From an uncultured Lachnospiraceae bacterium (GTDB lineage: Bacteria > Bacillota > Clostridia > Lachnospirales > Lachnospiraceae): a stretch of DNA of 5,675 nucleotides. The position numbers and the translations under genes are program-made. Below, piece by piece: positions 4,534 to 5,675 of this stretch (position 1 is the stretch's first letter; each line of letters begins with the position of its first letter). Where the stretch lies: positions 1 through 5,675 of the forward strand of contig CALDIE010000285.1 of assembly GCA_937901625.1 (NCBI GenBank). The letters are read 5' to 3'. Under the pieces are notes generated by a model. That model saw only the letters and a program-made list of their open reading frames with translations, searched no databases and was not told the origin of the DNA.

Positions 4534-5675
4534 ATGGATCAGAAAAAAGTTGAGTCGATCATATGGAAGGTCAATATCGTTCTGGGAGTGATCTTTATAG
4601 GCGTTCTTGCCATGTTTTTTGTGAGAAAAAACCAGGTGGCCAATGCCGCAAAAGAGAGCGAAACAACACAGACCGTGTCGCAGACCGCCGCGCAGACCGG
4701 GGGAGAGACCGCCGGAGAGACGGGGAAAGAGACAACCGGACAGACAGCCGTAAGTGACGCTTCGCAAACGACCGGCAGCACAGAGGCAGGAACGGAGGCG
4801 TCGGCGCAGACGCAAAGCGGTACGAACACTGCAGCAAACGATACACAGACAGCGGATGTACAGGAAACGGATACGACGCACGAGACGGTGATCGGGGATG
4901 CGGCCAGTATTGTGACCGGTGAACCGGTTACGGTCACGGCCACGGGATCACAGACCGTAGGAGACGACTGGCTCTTCGTTCAGGGGAACAGGATCGTTGA
5001 CAGCACGGGGAAACCGGTGTGGTTAACCGGTATCAACTGGTTTGGTTACAATACCGGTACCAATACTTTTGACGGACTTTGGAACAGTGATCTGAGAGTC
5101 TCGGTAAAGGGCATTGCCGACCACGGATTTAACTTGATCCGCGTACCGATCTCCACAGAGCTGTTGTTACAGTGGAAAAGCGGTGTTTATCCGCAGGCCA
5201 ATTTCAATCAGGCAACCAACGATTATCTGGTGGGGATGAACTCGCTGGAGATATTTGATTATTTTTTGTCCTTGTGCGAACAGCATGGTTTAAAAGTCAT
5301 GCTGGATGTGCACTGCGCAAAGACCAATGCAGCCGGTCATAACCAGCCGATGTGGTATGACGGTGACATCACGGAGGCAAAATTCATCGAAGGCTGGACA
5401 TGGGTTGCGCAGCGATACGCAAACAACGATACGATCATTGCATTCGATCTGGAAAACGAGCCGCACGGAAAACCCTATGAGAATCCAAGAGCGATCTGGA
5501 ATAATTCCACGGATCCCAATAACTGGAAGTATGTGGCGGAAAAAACCGCGGCAGCCATCTTTGAAAAGAATCCCAATGTTCTGATCATGATCGAGGGTCT
5601 GGAGATCTATCCGAAAGACCTTGCGACCAATTCGGATTATCATTCCACGGATGAAAAGGATTATTACTTCTCCTG
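4534..5675 (+). CDS. Glycoside hydrolase family 5 endoglucanase-type enzyme, membrane-anchored or secreted (3' truncated)
   Basis: The frame is open from ATG 4534 (AGGAG 9 nt upstream) to the window end, giving 380 codons with the rest missing. Residues 13-30 form a hydrophobic segment after a Lys-containing N-terminus. RKN follows, and then VANA-A, a possible signal peptidase site after Ala38, so the protein is either anchored or cleaved and released. Residues 40-142 are a Thr/Ala/Gln/Glu/Gly-rich, Pro-poor linker. The catalytic domain starts near Trp146 with WLFVQGNRIVDSTGKPVWLTGINWFGYN. GH5 landmarks are Arg203 in LIRVPIS, His260 in LDVHCAK, and Asn308-Glu309 in DLENEPHG, where Glu309 is the expected acid/base. 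The nucleophile Glu lies beyond the window. The pattern fits beta-1,4-glucanases (cellulases) best, but related GH5 members act on other beta-glucans or mannans. No carbohydrate-binding module is seen so far. Confidence 0.9.
   Translation, partial: MDQKKVESIIWKVNIVLGVIFIGVLAMFFVRKNQVANAAKESETTQTVSQTAAQTGGETAGETGKETTGQTAVSDASQTTGSTEAGTEASAQTQSGTNTAANDTQTADVQETDTTHETVIGDAASIVTGEPVTVTATGSQTVGDDWLFVQGNRIVDSTGKPVWLTGINWFGYNTGTNTFDGLWNSDLRVSVKGIADHGFNLIRVPISTELLLQWKSGVYPQANFNQATNDYLVGMNSLEIFDYFLSLCEQHGLKVMLDVHCAKTNAAGHNQPMWYDGDITEAKFIEGWTWVAQRYANNDTIIAFDLENEPHGKPYENPRAIWNNSTDPNNWKYVAEKTAAAIFEKNPNVLIMIEGLEIYPKDLATNSDYHSTDEKDYYFS

Noticed and set aside
4660..4760. Short tandem repeats in the linker DNA as a CRISPR or minisatellite
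   Set aside because: The similarity is only from repeated Thr/Gln/Glu/Gly codons; there are no fixed-length repeats with unique spacers.
4501..4943. Long minus-strand open frames opposite the GH5 N-terminus and linker
   Set aside because: They arise from the biased Thr/Ala/Gln codons of the plus-strand linker, giving Arg-, Ser- or Val-rich nonsense, and no recognisable ribosome site or domain is present.
5290..5643. Open frames on both strands inside the GH5 catalytic domain
   Set aside because: They overlap a clearly recognisable GH5 reading frame and have no family features of their own.

Overview
The window looks like chromosomal DNA from a Gram-positive anaerobe of the Clostridia, most likely a fibre-degrading member of the Lachnospiraceae or a relative. 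This rests on the secG-smpB-ssrA block, the form of the tmRNA and its tag, the glutamate racemase type, strong GGAGG-like ribosome binding sites, and a secreted or anchored family 5 glycoside hydrolase. The genus is inference. All recognised genes are on the plus strand.

Layout. (1) 1-338: the 3' end of a gene ending in a response-regulator receiver domain, probably the tail of a hybrid histidine kinase. It is followed 23 bp later by (2) glutamate racemase, 362-1144, probably in the same operon. (3) A promoter candidate precedes secG, 1234-1470, which ends at a strong intrinsic terminator in the secG-smpB gap. (4) smpB, 1588-2052, is followed by ssrA (tmRNA), 2129-2462, which has its own promoter. 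Together they form the complete trans-translation pair. The RNase R gene that often sits between secG and smpB in Firmicutes is absent. (5) An AlkD-type DNA alkylation repair gene, 2507-3208, begins 44 bp after the tmRNA with no terminator between them and ends at a clear intrinsic terminator. (6) A lone membrane permease of the nucleoside/simple-sugar ABC class, 3388-4371, has junctions on both sides that look like those of a mid-operon gene, but no ATPase, binding protein or partner permease is beside it. (7) A 160-bp gap rich in inverted repeats, with a perfect TATAAT, leads into (8) a GH5 cellulase-type enzyme from 4534. It has an N-terminal membrane segment, a Thr-rich linker of about 100 residues and a catalytic domain cut by the window end.

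Functionally this is mostly housekeeping (cell-wall precursor, Sec export, ribosome rescue, DNA repair) followed by accessory nutrient uptake and polysaccharide breakdown. I see no CRISPR array, insertion sequence, phage gene or obvious defence system. The least explained DNA is the 4372-4533 gap and the short leader before the permease (3261-3387).
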